This document shows, in pieces, positions 7,825-17,094 of a stretch of DNA of 19,763 nucleotides. The position numbers were made by a program, and so were the translations under genes. Source of the stretch: Trichomonas tenax (taxonomy: Eukaryota; Parabasalia; Trichomonadida; Trichomonadidae). Below the pieces are notes generated by a model. The model saw nothing but the letters and a program-made list of their open reading frames with translations. It was not told the origin of the DNA and did no database searches. Where the stretch lies: positions 1 to 19,763 of the forward strand of contig JALKBU010000959.1 of NCBI GenBank assembly GCA_023091735.1. Direction: 5' to 3'. Position 1 is the stretch's first letter. Each line of letters starts with the position of its first letter.

Positions 7825-9348
7825 TAAGTATTTTATATTTCTTTTGATCCTTATTTTGCTTTTCACTTATTCTCGAAGCGAGTTCGAAAACTAATTGGTT
7901 AGCAATTTCAATTGAAGTGTTCTTTTATAATATTAGACCCTTTTTAATTTCTAATGACCCTTATTTTTAGTGTTGTCATTCAAATCATTAAAGTATACAA
8001 AAAGAACATAAAATAAATCACTTTTTGTTCAGAAACTGTGCTCCAATCTTTATAATTTGATTTTCATTAAAATTATTTAATGGGAAAATGCATGATTTAT
8101 GATTGTGCTAAAATATGATTTTAACTTAAAAACATATGTGTAGATTGTCAAGCTTTGAATCCAATTAATTTTAAAATTTGAATTTTATTTTTGATATTAT
8201 TGAAAGTTCTCTTGAAAATGCAACAATACTAGAAATGCTTTTCATTGCAAAGAATATATTTTCTTTATTTTTCACTTGCAGTATATGGATACATATACAT
8301 ATTTACACCACTAGGTGAAGCAATAATAGTTTTAATTTTGATATTTAATGAAATATATAAACTGATGTGCGAAAAATGATACTAACACGTTTTTTGAGAT
8401 CTTTACAAATCCAAATGGAGAGTTTTGATTCTTGCACCAAAATTGTGTAAAACGAGTCTTTGATACCTTCAGCTATAAATGGGTATCAATATTCAATACA
8501 CCACTTCATTACCACTGATATTATTCGGAATATTTTCCATTTTGTATTTACATTATACGAAATTTGACATCAAATCTCAAACTCTAAGACTTACCAATGA
8601 TGCAAATTAAAAATTCCGCCGAACATTTTGAAATTGTAGGTTATTAAAAAATTCATCATCAAAAAAACGTTAAAATTGCTTGAGTACCATCTCCATATAC
8701 TTTCTACAGTTTTGTTAATATCTTCTCAAAGAATTGCTGTTCAATTTAAAACTTTAAAAATCTGAATATTGAAATCAACTATTTATTTCATGTTACAGCT
8801 TAGAATTCATTTACAGTTTATGCAGCTAGAGTACAAAGGATGAATTATTCATTTTGTTTACTTTTGATGATATTCCAAAGATTACGTAATGATTTGTAGC
8901 CTAAAGAGAGCATCCTCACTAATTTTCTACATTTCTTATCTCATTAATGATGATTTCAATATCTTAATCTTGATATTTCAAGTAAAGATATTAAAATCCA
9001 TTGCGTACCCATTGAATTTTCATCAAACCAATGAAAAATTGCTATGAACTTGTAACATGTAACTATTTTACTTTGCCTTAATATGTTCTAGAAGCTCTTA
9101 AAATCGTATCGAAAACATTTCTTGAAAGACTTTCTTCATATGATGAATTGAATTAGAGCATTGATCATTTGTATCCCAGGAGAATAAAATTTTAGTAGTA
9201 GAGCTCTTCCCAGAATATTCAATATATGATTGATATGTAATTTGACTTCATACCTACCGAAGTCTTATTGTTTTGCATATATTTTGTTGCAATTATTGTT
9301 TTTGTTTTGTTTTGTTTTACAAAAAATTATTGACTAATGGCCTAGTTT

Positions 9349-9374
9349 AGAGGATATCAGATCTGATATTCTCT
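9349..9374. repeat. 26-bp near-perfect palindrome
   Basis: The two 13-base halves (left half AGAGGATATCAGA) are complementary except for one pair, with no loop. It lies inside the TIR-bounded element, about 115 bases before its internal terminus copy. Confidence 0.6.
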
Positions 9375-9487
9375 GAGTTTTAGGTATTTTTCATTCTTTC
9401 ATGTACAGAGATATGGACCATAGTTTTATATTGATCACCAACCTTGTTCGCGATTTTTCCTTCCAACACACGAGGCTAAAAATTCAA

Positions 9488-9505
9488 ATGTGCGAAAAAT
9501 GATAC
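9488..9505. repeat. Third, internal copy of the TIR core
   Basis: ATGTGCGAAAAATGATAC is identical to the core of the left terminus and inverted relative to the right terminus at 9572. The two right-hand copies are separated by 66 bases. This suggests a nested short element or a second insertion. Confidence 0.7.
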
Positions 9506-10003
9506 TGGATGACCAAATAATTTCTAAACATCTCACTTAATTTTTCAATGGGTTCTCTCAATTTCCCAATGGTATCATTTTTCGCACATTAGTTTATAAT
9601 TTTCAACAATAAATATTGGGAGTTCAGAAATTTTAATACAATCTAAGTTTTACATATATGGTTTATAATATGCTGTTGATCATACTAGCCATGGTTCTTA
9701 TTATCATCAAAATTTTCCAAATATCAATCAAAATTTCACTGACCAGTTCATATATAACTAAAATCCTCTCAACAAGCCTATTGCAAGTGATATGGAAATA
9801 AATCATAATTCTCAAATAATTAACATCTTCAAAAATATCATCGTAATTTTTCACAACATTGCAGGGAATTTCACAGATGCAATGAGTCGTAGTCATTCGA
9901 TGAGTTAATTTGGTTTTTGAGTGATTTCGAATTAAATTTTTTTGAATTTTATCACTTAGATTTAAAATTATAGTTACCATAAGATGATATATTTCTAATT
10001 TAG

Positions 10004-10897
10004 TTATTCACCGTATGTTTCTGCAATAGCGATGAGAAGCATCCAAAGAACACCAAGTGCGAAGAATCCGAAGTGCCAAACCTTCTCTCCAAGCTTCCAC
10101 TCAGCCTTGTGCTCGAACATTTCCGCCCATTCGTGGCAACCGACGAATAAGAATGTACCAGCTGAGAAACCAGCGATAATGCCTGTAGCAAGCTCATTTC
10201 CTGCCTTCAAGATGAAGATACCAACAACGATACCGATTGGAGACATTAATGTGTAAACCCAAACGAGAACATTAAATAACATCCTCGGTGGCTTGTCTTT
10301 GAGGATAATCAAGGAGAGAGCAAATGCTTCGACTGGCTTGTGACCAATGATAGCGAAGAAGATAGCGAGAGTTCTGTAGAAATCGTCCATAATTCCTAAC
10401 GCGAGGCCTTCTAAAACTGAGTGAATATCCATGATGATATATAACGAAATTGTTGGGATAGTCATGTTTCGCCAACTATTGCCGAACAATGAGACAATTT
10501 TTGTGCTTTCATTGTCACTTTCTTGAGAATCGAGAAGAAGTGCGGAATTTAGTTCGTTTTTCTCTTTGACTTGATGATGATGGTGATGTGCATTATCGCC
10601 GACCTCGAATTCTTCGTCGTGTTCGCCATACGTGAATAATTCAATTGCAGTAAATAAGACGAAAGTCGCCAAGCAGATGGCAGGGGCGAGTGGATAATTA
10701 ACTTTGTCGCCGATATCTTCAAAAGAATCAGCAAGAAGATGCGCCAATCCGGCTCCAAGGAAAACACCGCCTGCAAGAGCTTCTAAACGCGACTGCCACC
10801 TGATGCTTTTGATGCAGAGTGGCCCGTAGCTGCCCATTGCTGTGGTTAACCAAATACTGGCAACAGAGCACCACTTAAGGATGGCTTCTTTTTTCAT
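10004..10897 (-). CDS. ZIP-family zinc/iron transporter
   Basis: The product is 297 aa, typical for compact eukaryotic ZIPs. Eight hydrophobic segments are visible at about 9-27, 38-57, 70-89, 148-168, 175-199, 210-230, 235-255 and 273-293. Segment 4 carries HSVLEGLALG (159-168) and segment 5 carries HKPVEAFALS (186-195). These are the paired HxxxE motifs that form the metal site (H159/E163, H186/E190). The loop between segments 3 and 4 holds a histidine cluster HHHHH (104-108), a usual metal-sensing feature. The family moves Zn2+, sometimes Fe2+ or Mn2+, into the cytosol across the plasma or an organelle membrane. It most resembles the ZIP1-3 type. The ATG at 10897 gives a full-length protein. 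Metal specificity cannot be read from sequence. Confidence 0.95.
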   Translation of the reverse strand: MKKEAILKWCSVASIWLTTAMGSYGPLCIKSIRWQSRLEALAGGVFLGAGLAHLLADSFEDIGDKVNYPLAPAICLATFVLFTAIELFTYGEHDEEFEVGDNAHHHHHQVKEKNELNSALLLDSQESDNESTKIVSLFGNSWRNMTIPTISLYIIMDIHSVLEGLALGIMDDFYRTLAIFFAIIGHKPVEAFALSLIILKDKPPRMLFNVLVWVYTLMSPIGIVVGIFILKAGNELATGIIAGFSAGTFLFVGCHEWAEMFEHKAEWKLGEKVWHFGFFALGVLWMLLIAIAETYGE

Positions 10898-11560
10898 TTT
10901 TAGGAATAACCGTTTTATGCTTTCAATTTTAATAGCTGCCTCTAAATTATGTTAATTTTCTTAATGATAAATCTGATATCACAATATGATGCGAATGCTA
11001 AATTTTGAATTCCGAACAAAACAATCATCGTTTTTATTGATCGGACTATTTTTGAATGAAAATATTTTGTTTTTTTATATAAGCATAATATATTAAATGT
11101 AAAAATATCATTTATTTCAAATTTAATTTTAAAATGATTTTTAATCCAATATTTAGCTATAGAGCAGACTTTAATACATAAATTTATTAACAAAATCATT
11201 TTTTAATAATTCGAAATTTTGATATTTTCCAAAGTTCAATATTTTCTTTTGAAATTTTGATTCCATATTTTGCACTAAAATTTAAATCGGTTGTTAAATT
11301 TTTACATTTTATTTTTTTATTTTTTTGCAAATAATAGTTCTGACTCCAAAATTAAAAAAAAATAGATTAGAATATAATTTTTCTATATAAATTCATCATT
11401 TTTGAGGAATTTAGTTTTGCAATTTCTCTTCTTTTTTCACGATTATTTTTTTTTAATTTCTTTGAAGAAATATAATTAAAATAATATATTCATATTAAAT
11501 TTCCAACAAAATATAGTCATTATCGATTTAGAAATTGAGTTATAAATTAAAAAAAATTAA
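10898..11560. other. AT-rich intergenic region
   Basis: Very AT-rich with T runs. One 85-codon minus-strand frame (10942-11199) is Ile/Lys/Phe-dominated and looks like chance. It probably contains the ZIP promoter; minus-strand TCATTA near 10960 is a weak Inr candidate. Confidence 0.5.
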
Positions 11561-12519
11561 ATGAGCAAGTTTAATATATACGCGGGAGCTCTAAAATATA
11601 AAAGTATCTCAGATATTTCACTACCTCCTGCGTTTCAAATTTATGAACACATTAAAGACATAATTCGATGAATCATTTTGCAAATTGGAAATTTATGCAG
11701 CATATGAGGAAATTCGAAAGTTCATTGATGAAGAACTTTGCAATCCTGAATATGTATGCGGAATCATTGAGATAGTCTCAAAAAAGCGTATCCTTTACCT
11801 TAATTTTTTCAAACAACTCTATGTTCCCCAATGCCAAAAATGAGACAAATTACTTTCGCGGTAAAATTGATCAGTTGCATGAAGGAAATTCTCCAATATT
11901 CTCAGCAGTAATTAACAACGATATCGACCTTTTTCGTCAATTACTTCTCCAATATAAATCAAATATAAGGAATGTACAATTAAATAACATCACATTTTCT
12001 CCGTCAAGCTTAGTTTGTCAATTTGGATCCTATGAAATATTTCAAATTCTAAAAGAGAATGCCACAAAATTCAATTTCTCTGATTACAGCGCAGCAATTA
12101 TGGGTGGTAATTTTCAAATCATCAATGATTTGGCCGCATCAGGAGTTGATTTTGGCAATTATTTTCATGACGCAATCAAGAATAATCAAAATGTAGTAGC
12201 AGATTGGATTCTTTCGAATTTCGCAGTCTATAAATCTTATTTGTATCCCGTTAATGTTTTAAAGGCACATTATTTTAAAGCCTTTACTTTCTTGATTGAG
12301 AATGGTTGGGATATAATCAAATCGACTGTTCTTCAAACTGCTTGCAAGTTGTATTCTGCAGATGTTGTGAAATATCTTATAGAATATGGTGCACAAACTA
12401 ACACATATGAAGTAGATGAGCCATCACCTCTCAGATATGCAATTAAGAGAAATTCACTTGAAATACTGAAAGTTCTTGTGGAAAACGGAGTAGATATAAC
12501 GTGTGTTCATATTCATTAA
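11561..12519 (+). pseudogene. Frameshifted trichomonad-type ankyrin-repeat protein
   Basis: Coding sequence starts at ATG 11561 (MSKFNIYAGALKYK...) and stops at TGA 11669. It continues in a second frame (DESFCKLEIYAAYEEIRKF, CNPEYVCGIIEIVSKKRI) to a TGA at 11841, then in a third frame to 12519. The second shift falls near the CCCC (11826-11829) or AAAAA (11836-11840) runs. The pre-ankyrin helical region is the N-terminal part common to the large trichomonad ankyrin family (DUF3447 type). The 232-aa third piece holds about five repeats such as GNSPIFSAVINNDIDLFRQL, with later VKYLIEYGAQTN and LKVLVENGVDIT. The shifts and the early end mark it as broken. The ATG at 11821 could still start a truncated ORF. 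Confidence 0.75.
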
Positions 12520-12796
12520 CATTTCATGGGCATGAACATGAAATTTATTAAAATTTTCTGGGTCTGTTGAAGAAGATACAGATTAAATAATTAATTGTTT
12601 TAATTTATTTTTCAAATATATTTGATTCTACTCCACAAATGAAGGATCAAGACGAAGTAATCAATTATTTTAATTTCTTTTTCAAAATCAAATTTCATTT
12701 CCAATTAATTGTAACACTTCATCATTTGATTGTAGAATATATCGATTTAGCATTTTGAAATTATGTGTGTGGTTTTTACAGTCATTATTATTTTTC

Positions 12797-12903
12797 AAGT
12801 CTGCACTTTCGATAGCAATCAAGAAAAATTGTTCCTTTGATCTAACTTTCTTATTCAGCATGGTGCTGATGTCAATCAGAAATATGTTTTTCATTTTTGT
12901 ATG
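12797..12903 (+). pseudogene. Displaced ankyrin-repeat fragment
   Basis: KSALSIAIKKNCSFDLT in one frame is followed by FLIQHGADVNQKYVF in another. Together they give one ankyrin repeat with a frameshift near 12838-12850. It lies 277 bases after the stop of the broken ankyrin gene on the same strand, and is probably its continuation. The minus-strand ORF here (12688-12894) is a shadow. Confidence 0.6.
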
Positions 12904-13686
12904 AAATTATTCAACATTAAAATTTAGATAAGAAATTTGTTATTTTTCGATTTTGTTCATTATTTTGGAACAGAATTCATTCAAATCATACTTATATACT
13001 GAAATTCATTTTGTGTAAAAGGAATTCATTACTCATTGATCGAGTTTATTTAAATGTATTAAAATTCATTGTTTCCAAATCATGATATTCTTCAAGCATT
13101 TATGTTTTATTTCACATATACAATCTATTCATATCTTTTGATATTTATCATAAGAAAATTCAATTCATCTATTATTATTTATGAAATTTGTCATACACAT
13201 AACCAGTTTTTCTTAATATTTTGTTAATTATAACATAATGATATTCGTGGGGTACATTTTAATGATATAATACTAGAGAAATTCATTGCTGAATCATGAA
13301 GTTTTTTATTTCTTTTTATTTGTTATTAACAAATAATATAATTTTTCAATAAGTTGTATTCTTTTTTATTTATATCTATGTTCATTCAAATCAAATGTTC
13401 ATCAAATACGTAAAAGGTTTATTGTTATATTATATTCATCAAAATAAAGAAAAACGTTTTAACATTAATATTTGTTAATTTTTTTAATACCGTGTTCATT
13501 CAAATCATGATTTATATGTATATCATAATTATTTATAACTTTATTTTTATATTCATCAATTTCATCCGTAAAATATTAAAATCATTTCAGTTTCATCCAT
13601 TGATTTTGATTATCATTATTTCAAGAGATTCATTAACAATTAACCAAATTTACCATTATTAAATGAAATACATTTATATAATATCA

Positions 13687-13788
13687 GGTTCCTCTTTGCA
13701 TTGCAATGCCATCAAAACGAAATCACTCGAAATGATTCGCTTTCTTGTTGAAAATGGTGCAAATATCAATGAAATGTTAGTTTATTGA
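13687..13788 (+). pseudogene. Second displaced ankyrin-repeat fragment
   Basis: GSSLHCNAIKTKSLEMIRFL followed by VENGANINEM is an ankyrin helix pair with its hairpin, ending at TGA. It is in the same orientation as the pieces upstream and separated from the previous one by about 790 bases of AT-rich repeats. Confidence 0.6.
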
Positions 13789-14278
13789 TTCTATTTGACA
13801 AAATTTTCCATTAATGAATATAATCATTCATTCGGATGTGAGATTTATATTTTGCTTTTATTTTTCTTTTCTCTATGAAATCAAGTATTTTCATTTATGG
13901 TCGATTATTTTTTCTTGAAATGCATATTAATGTAATGAAATTCATTGCTTAGATAGAAAATTAGTTATCTGTATTTATTAATCACTATTCAACAGAATTC
14001 ATCGATTTAATATGTTTCTTAGCCACATTCGAAGATGTTATTTAATGGTATCATTCATCAATATAATACACACAGATATATATCCACTAAAATTCGATCT
14101 CAAATTTGTTCAAAATAATATCAAAAAGTGACCAAAAATTGGGGGTTTTCTCCAAAAAATTGCAGGGTTTTGTAAAGCTAGGACACATAAAAGTGACGTT
14201 TGGACACTTCTGACATGTAAGGAACACACAATTCAATTAAGTTCTCTAAGGTTCTTGTAAACAATAAAATTTTTAAGC

Positions 14279-14332
14279 AAAGGAAGGAAAGGAAAAAGAG
14301 AGGAGGAGGAGAAGAAAAAAGAAGGAGAGGGA
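14279..14332 (+). repeat. 54-nt uninterrupted polypurine tract
   Basis: Every base from 14279 to 14332 is A or G, including GAGGAGGAGGAGAAG. Such tracts can adopt triplex structures or arise by slippage. Confidence 0.8.
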
Positions 14333-14758
14333 CATCCTTGAAATCTTGGCGAACTTAGATTGCTTTTGAACTGCTTGTGGCGATGATTACACCGCGCTAG
14401 CGCCAAAGGCCCGATTTTTTTTTTTTTTTTGATATTTTGAGTTTCCGCGAAACACCCAAAATGGGTCACTTTTCCAAAGCGTACCCAAAGTATTGGAGAT
14501 GCAAAAACTTATCCCTCTCGTATCCCAGTCTATGTGATTTTTTTGGAATATCATTTTTTGCTGTATGAGGAATAATGAAATTAGAAAAATAAAACTTGCA
14601 TTATAAAGCATATTAGATAGCTGTTCATTATGTTTGCTTCGTTTAGCTTTTTTGAAAATGTGTGTTTCTGGCATATAAATAAAGTGTGTCAGATCGTACA
14701 ACTTTGGGATGGGATAGCCTATCAAAAATTGAATAATTTACGAATAACAATTATTGCT

Positions 14759-14781
14759 CGGGATAGGGAATCCCTATCCCG
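14759..14781. repeat. Short perfect hairpin, 10-bp arms
   Basis: CGGGATAGGG and CCCTATCCCG are exact complements around a 3-nt loop (AAT). It is strikingly GC-rich for this locus. A related GGGATAGCCTATC lies about 50 bases before it. Confidence 0.75.
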
Positions 14782-15420
14782 GAAAATGTGACATCAATTA
14801 TGAGATTTTATAGACATGTTTTAAATACAATAATTAATATGATTTTAAAGTTTTGGCCTAACTATTAACAGTTTTATAAAGCGATATCAAAATTAACAAT
14901 AATGATCTAATATGCCTAATAATCATAATTGCAAAGTTATGGCTTTACTAAAAATGGTTCTCAAAAGTTCAAAATGACTTATGTGATACATAAAGGAGAG
15001 CGCAGAGAAATATGTGAAATCTCGTTTATCAGATACCCAGAATAAGAGTTACAAGAAGTTCATACATACATGAAGTTTAAGTTTGTTGGTGATCCAAGTA
15101 AAAAATATTTTATAAATTCCAAGGAATCTTTCTTCTCAAATGTAGATTCATGTTATAACTTGGAATTTCATAAATCTGAACAAAACGCATCTTTATAGAA
15201 TTTTTTTCCCGAAAATTATGCAATCAAGTAAAAAGTGTCAAATCCAGGCGTATCCCGAAAAGTGTATCCCAGGGCAAAAAAAACTGAGTGGTCGGACATC
15301 TATAAATGTGGTTTTCTCCCAGGTCCTCGAGCTCTCCCGACCATTGAAATGGGACTTTTTTATTTTTCTGTAAATTTTTAGAAAAATCATCGAATTTCAA
15401 CAATTTTATCAATATTTTAC

Positions 15421-15750
15421 AAATCTTTATTAGTCAAGCATTTTGTTTTTTGATTTAAATAAAATATATCATAGCATTATTTGATTTAGAAAGGATTTTT
15501 TTTTAGATCAAATAATATCAAATAAAAACGCTTTTGCAACTGTCATAATCATATAATATTGTTGATGTAGTATTTGTTTCTTTCTATTAAAGCAATTTTA
15601 TTTTATATATTTGATTTTTTTTCTATATTATTATTGTACTTTCCTGGAACTTTTTGCCTTAACTTTTAGCATATCCATGTAGTTTCACTTTTTCAAATAT
15701 ATCTTCGTTAAAATTCAAAAGCTTTATCACAAAAAATCAATTTTTAAAAA
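15421..15750. other. AT-rich non-coding region
   Basis: T-run and A-run rich sequence. I see no gene, RNA or repeat with support. Confidence 0.5.
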
Positions 15751-16260
15751 ATGTTGGCCTCCTTAATGGCTAACTCTGCTGCATGAGCTTGCAGAGGCAT
15801 CAATCATATGACGGCAATAAAGATTTATAAAGCGCATGATATCCACAACAGAAATATTCTTCAATATCTAATTATGTGAATTGAATCAATTTATTTTTAT
15901 ATAGATGGGAAAAACAATTTTATTTTTCATAACCCAGACACATATCCAAATCTCTTACTTGTTTTTAATCAAAGTTCGCATCATTTGTTTTCATCAAATG
16001 TTACTGCTCTGGAAATAAAATATGTTAATGATGAAGGAATTCCTATTGAAAAAACCGGCGGTGATGGATTCCAAGGAATTGGATTAAATGATGGTCCAAA
16101 TGCTTTTATAGATGGAAATCCAACCGATTTAGGATTTTGGTGGTTTGCAATAGGTGAGAGATCGTTTTTTTCGAGGAGTAAACACAATTCCAGGATTTCC
16201 AAGAAATTAATGGAGTTTGGCAATCGACAACCGCAAATGATTTGTATATCAGAATTGATA
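15751..16260 (+). pseudogene. Degenerate ORF with an F5/8C (discoidin-like) domain
   Basis: One frame runs from ATG 15751 (MLASLMANSAA) with in-frame TGA stops near 15784 and 15877. It then stays open through FHNPDTYPNLLLVF, VTALEIKYVNDEGIPI and GPNAFIDGNPTDLGFWWFAI to about 16155. Peptide sense then passes to another frame with INGVWQSTTANDLYIRID. The NAFIDGNPT-W core after a Gly-rich loop is like the central part of F5/8 type C carbohydrate- or lipid-binding domains. Two stops and a frameshift make it a pseudogene unless RNA processing removes them; I see no splice motifs that would. The domain call is by pattern only. Confidence 0.4.
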
Positions 16261-16401
16261 AAAATATATATATATATTATGTGGTTATATTTAAATTTTA
16301 TAATCTATTGCCTCTGTATGGTAATAAATAAAAATGTAGAATGTGAAAATGATCTTCTGACATTTGTTACATATCAAGGGTTATCCATTTTTCCTCGATA
16401 A

Positions 16402-16668
16402 ATATGGAGTAAACATATATTTTTATTGTATAATTTAATAGCCTGCCTCCATGGACATGCTATAGTGGTGTCAAAAGAAAAAAAGCCAAATGGACTTGAT
16501 AAATACACTTGGGTAGGTTACAAAAATGGCATTTGGCTGTTTTGTGCTGTTACTGGTTTAGTTTCAGCTCTTTCAACAGCATTGGCTAAAGATCCAGAAT
16601 CCAAAGGCTGCCAGAGGAAGAAACTCGATAAAACAACATCAGAAGCTTTGAATACGCCACTTGTGTAA
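16402..16668 (+). pseudogene. Methionine-less 3' coding fragment, unidentified
   Basis: The open frame between the TAA at 16399 and the stop after 16668 has no ATG anywhere. It must be a 3' end whose start is missing. It reads ACLHGHAIVVSKEKKPNGLD, then KYTWVGYKNG, and then a hydrophobic stretch of about 20 residues (IWLFCAVTGLVSALSTALA). A Lys/Glu-rich tail ends TPLV. The composition is clearly protein-like. It may be the end of the degenerate ORF just upstream or an unrelated relic. The family is not recognised. Confidence 0.4.
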
Positions 16669-17094
16669 TATATAGTATTAATAAATGATATAATTTATGT
16701 AGATCTATGTCAATATAATAACAATCGTTTCATTTTGTTTTTAACCAATTTATTATTATTTTTCGATTGTCAACAAAAAAAAAAAAAAAAAAAAAAAAAA
16801 TAAAAATAAGTTGATTGACATCCTAAAATAGGAATTGAACTTCTACTAAATATGTGTATTAATTGTTAGCTAAACACCTCTGAAAACTATTATTTTAATG
16901 ATAATTTTTCATCAATTTAAAACATTAGTTTATGAATTTTATATGTTATTTATATAATATGTCTGCCGCATAAGAGCAATGACAAAAGGATGCGCTATTT
17001 GATATTATATCATTCAATAACAAACATATTCGAGAAATAAATAATATGACTTTTGACGAATAAATTTTTTTACTTGACAAATAGTCAAAATGTC
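16669..17094. repeat. Intergenic region with 26-A tract
   Basis: An uninterrupted run of 26 A occupies 16775-16800, about 107 bases after the stop of the preceding coding fragment. An AATAAA-like word lies near 16679. The rest is AT-rich with nothing recognisable up to the stop of the next gene. Confidence 0.6.

Larger units (their letters stand above)
8356..9598. mobile_element. 1.24 kb element with 27-bp terminal inverted repeats
   Basis: Bases 8356-8382 and 9572-9598 are inverted copies matching at 26 of 27 positions. They share the core GTGCGAAAAATGATAC, and each end finishes in a TATAAACT-type sequence next to A/T flanks. The size and TIR length suit a Tc1/mariner-like DNA transposon, a group known to be abundant in trichomonads. 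No intact transposase is open on either strand inside, so it is non-autonomous or heavily decayed. A third terminus lies internally at 9488-9505. The flanking TA could be a target duplication, but AT-rich context makes this weak. Family assignment is inference. Confidence 0.6.
12535..14100. repeat. AT-rich spacers with ATTCATT/TTCATTCAAATCA words
   Basis: TTCATTCAAATCA occurs at 12976, 13381 and 13495. Shorter GAAATTCATT forms recur near 13001, 13062, 13278 and 13936. A direct repeat of about 30 bases (TAATTAATTGTTTTAATTT and variant) occurs near 12589 and 12658. These fill the gaps between the ankyrin fragments. The copies are dispersed, not a clean tandem array. Confidence 0.45.
14101..15420. 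other. Anomalous non-coding island, possible unknown element
   Basis: This stretch is less AT-biased than its surroundings and holds several unusual blocks: a polypurine run (14279-14332), GCGCTAGCGCC followed by a T16 run (14415-14430), a GGGATAGGG palindrome (14759-14781), and several GTATCCC words (near 14519, 15249 and 15262). Minus-strand ORFs (14233-14469, 14387-14725, 15224-15412) are short and none matches a family I know. It may be part of a repeated element. I cannot define its ends. Confidence 0.4.

Noticed and set aside
9663..9980. 105-codon minus-strand ORF just downstream of the ZIP gene
   Set aside because: It starts with ATG and is fairly long, but is dominated by Ile, Leu and Asn codons as expected from AT-rich DNA and shows no domain or repeat; not enough to call a gene.
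10942..11199. 85-codon minus-strand ORF upstream of the ZIP gene
   Set aside because: Lys/Ile/Asn/Phe-dominated composition typical of chance frames in AT-rich spacer.
12900..13680. Possible CRISPR-like or satellite array from recurring ATTCATT words
   Set aside because: Spacing is irregular and copies are short and variable; there is no constant repeat-spacer pattern, and the genome is eukaryotic.
14233..14725. Two overlapping minus-strand ORFs (78 and 112 codons) in the anomalous island
   Set aside because: They consist largely of translated polypurine and poly-T runs and have no recognisable domain.
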